Assembly: GCA_049889915.1 (NCBI GenBank)
Contig: JBMHCM010000023.1
Span: 1-24,342, forward strand
Length of the DNA stretch: 24,342 nt
Reading direction: 5' to 3'
Source: UBA8337 sp049889915
Lineage (GTDB): Bacteria > Pseudomonadota > Alphaproteobacteria > RS24
In this document: positions 23,549 to 24,342 of the stretch, piece after piece
Numbering within the stretch: the first letter of the stretch is position 1
Layout of the letters: every line of letters starts with the position of its first letter
Program-made: the position numbers and the translations under genes
Notes under the pieces: generated by a model
What the model was told of the DNA's origin: nothing
What the model saw: the letters and a program-made list of their open reading frames with translations, nothing else
Databases searched by the model: none

Positions 23549-23740
23549 ATGGCCGGTGGCGAAGCAACAATCAAATATCTCGATGGTGATTTTGAAGTCA
23601 TGATGCCGGGCGCTTATGTGACCTGCGCGGTGACCGGCGAACAGATTGCGCTGGATGATTTGCGCTATTGGAGCGTCGACCGGCAAGAGCCTTATATTGA
23701 TGCCAACGCCTCCATGCAGGCAGAATTGGCGGCCGACTGA
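23549..23740 (+). CDS. DUF2093 small protein
   Basis: The 63-residue protein matches DUF2093, a small family mostly of alphaproteobacteria: IKYLDGDFEVMMPGAYVTCA, then VTGEQIALDDLRYWSVDRQE. It has no signal peptide or membrane segment, one Cys, and no known function. AAGGAG lies 6 nt before the ATG. It sits between xseA (17 nt) and the M23 peptidase gene (1 nt), so all three are likely one transcript. Confidence 0.85.
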   Translation: MAGGEATIKYLDGDFEVMMPGAYVTCAVTGEQIALDDLRYWSVDRQEPYIDANASMQAELAAD

Positions 23741-23741
23741 C

Positions 23742-24342
23742 ATGCTGCGGGCGGTTGCGTTGGGCTGTTTATTGCTGCTGGCCCCGGCTCTTCTGGCGGC
23801 GGCTGAGCTTCCAAGCGCTTATGTATTCGGCCATACCGGTCAGTTTAAACAAGGCGGCATGATTGTCATGGCGTTGACCGAGGGCACGCAAGTTCAGCTT
23901 AACGGCAAGGCTGTGGCGCGGGCCGGGCGTCATGCGGTTATCGGTTTTGGCCGCGATGCGCCGCTCAGCCAAAAGCTGACATTCACCCGCAAGGGCAAAA
24001 GCCAAAGCGTGGCGGTGAAGCTGGCCAAACGTCGATATAATATTCAGCGTATTGATGGCCTGCCGCCGCAAATGGTCACCCCGTCAGAAGAAGATTTGCC
24101 GCGTATTATCGCAGGCAGCAAATTGAAAAAACAGGCGCGCGCCGTGATGCGCAGCAGCGATGATTTCGCGCAAGATTTCATTTGGCCGGTCAAAGGGCGC
24201 GTCAGCGGCGTTTATGGCAGCCAGCGTTTTTACAATGGCGAAGCGCGGCGGCCGCATTACGGCATTGATATTGCCGCGCCGCGCGGCACAAAAGTGGTCG
24301 CGCCGGCGCCCGGCCGCGTCACATTGGCTGAGCCGGATATGT
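23742..24342 (+). CDS. M23 (LytM) peptidoglycan endopeptidase, 3' end missing
   Basis: The first 200 residues are visible; the gene runs past the window edge. An N-terminal signal peptide (LRAVALGCLLLLAPALLAAA) predicts export. After about 120 residues of a beta-rich N-domain, the M23 catalytic domain begins: IWPVKGRVSGVYGSQRFYNG and PHYGIDIAAPRGTKVVAPA. His172 and Asp176 of the HxxxD zinc motif are present; the second zinc histidine pair would lie beyond the window. Such enzymes cut cross-links in cell-wall peptidoglycan, or activate amidases when degenerate. It starts 1 nt after the DUF2093 stop. Confidence 0.88.
   Translation, partial: MLRAVALGCLLLLAPALLAAAELPSAYVFGHTGQFKQGGMIVMALTEGTQVQLNGKAVARAGRHAVIGFGRDAPLSQKLTFTRKGKSQSVAVKLAKRRYNIQRIDGLPPQMVTPSEEDLPRIIAGSKLKKQARAVMRSSDDFAQDFIWPVKGRVSGVYGSQRFYNGEARRPHYGIDIAAPRGTKVVAPAPGRVTLAEPDM

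Noticed and set aside
1..24342. CRISPR array, prophage, transposase or tRNA genes
   Set aside because: No regularly spaced repeats, mobile-element proteins or cloverleaf-like sequence were found on reading; the tandem repeats seen are in-frame within genes.

Overview
This window looks like ordinary chromosome from an alphaproteobacterium of moderately high G+C. The evidence is an alphaproteobacterial-type HisRS beside HisZ and HisG, a RamB/ScfR-type regulator divergent from isocitrate lyase, a tadA / rluB-rsmD divergon, and xseA followed by a DUF2093 gene and an M23 peptidase. I cannot name a genus. Genes are tightly packed. I see no rRNA or tRNA gene, insertion sequence, prophage or CRISPR array, and no gene-free stretch longer than about 200 bases.

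Layout. 1-5938 (minus strand): a probable transcription run of ramB-like regulator, hisS, hisZ, hisG and a TauE/SafE permease cut by the window edge. hisZ and hisG overlap by 4 nt, and hisG and the permease are 4 nt apart. 5939-8324 (plus): regulatory gap, isocitrate lyase (aceA) with its own terminator, then an RraA-fold protein. 8325-9036: promoter, two-hairpin leader and a NYN-domain nuclease gene of lower G+C. 9033-12219 (minus): parvulin-type PPIase, HupE/UreJ-like membrane protein and an NMO/FabK-like flavoprotein. 12330-15424 (plus): pgi-mutL with a 4-nt overlap, ending at a bidirectional terminator. 15502-17310 (minus): tadA then an ACAD10/11-type acyl-CoA dehydrogenase. 17357-19468 (plus): rluB, rsmD and a small coiled-coil membrane protein. 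19468-19569: a three-hairpin repeat-like element. 19561-21942 (minus): purD and an ACAD10/11-type phosphotransferase. 22071-24342 (plus): xseA, DUF2093 protein and a truncated M23 peptidase.

Functional themes are histidine supply (HisRS plus the HisG/HisZ first enzyme), acetate and fatty-acid carbon use (regulator, isocitrate lyase, and a split pair that resembles mammalian ACAD10/11), DNA repair (MutL, ExoVII), translation and rRNA/tRNA modification (TadA, RluB, RsmD), and envelope proteins.

The best candidate for something undescribed is hisZ. Its product carries an extra N-terminal Cro/YdaS-like helix-turn-helix of about 75 residues joined to the HisZ body. The 113-bp AT-rich gap just upstream holds six copies of an ATGAA/TTCAT pentamer (one with a single mismatch), including a perfect 11-bp palindrome. 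Together they suggest a histidine enzyme subunit that may also bind DNA and control its own operon. This is inference from sequence and has not been tested.
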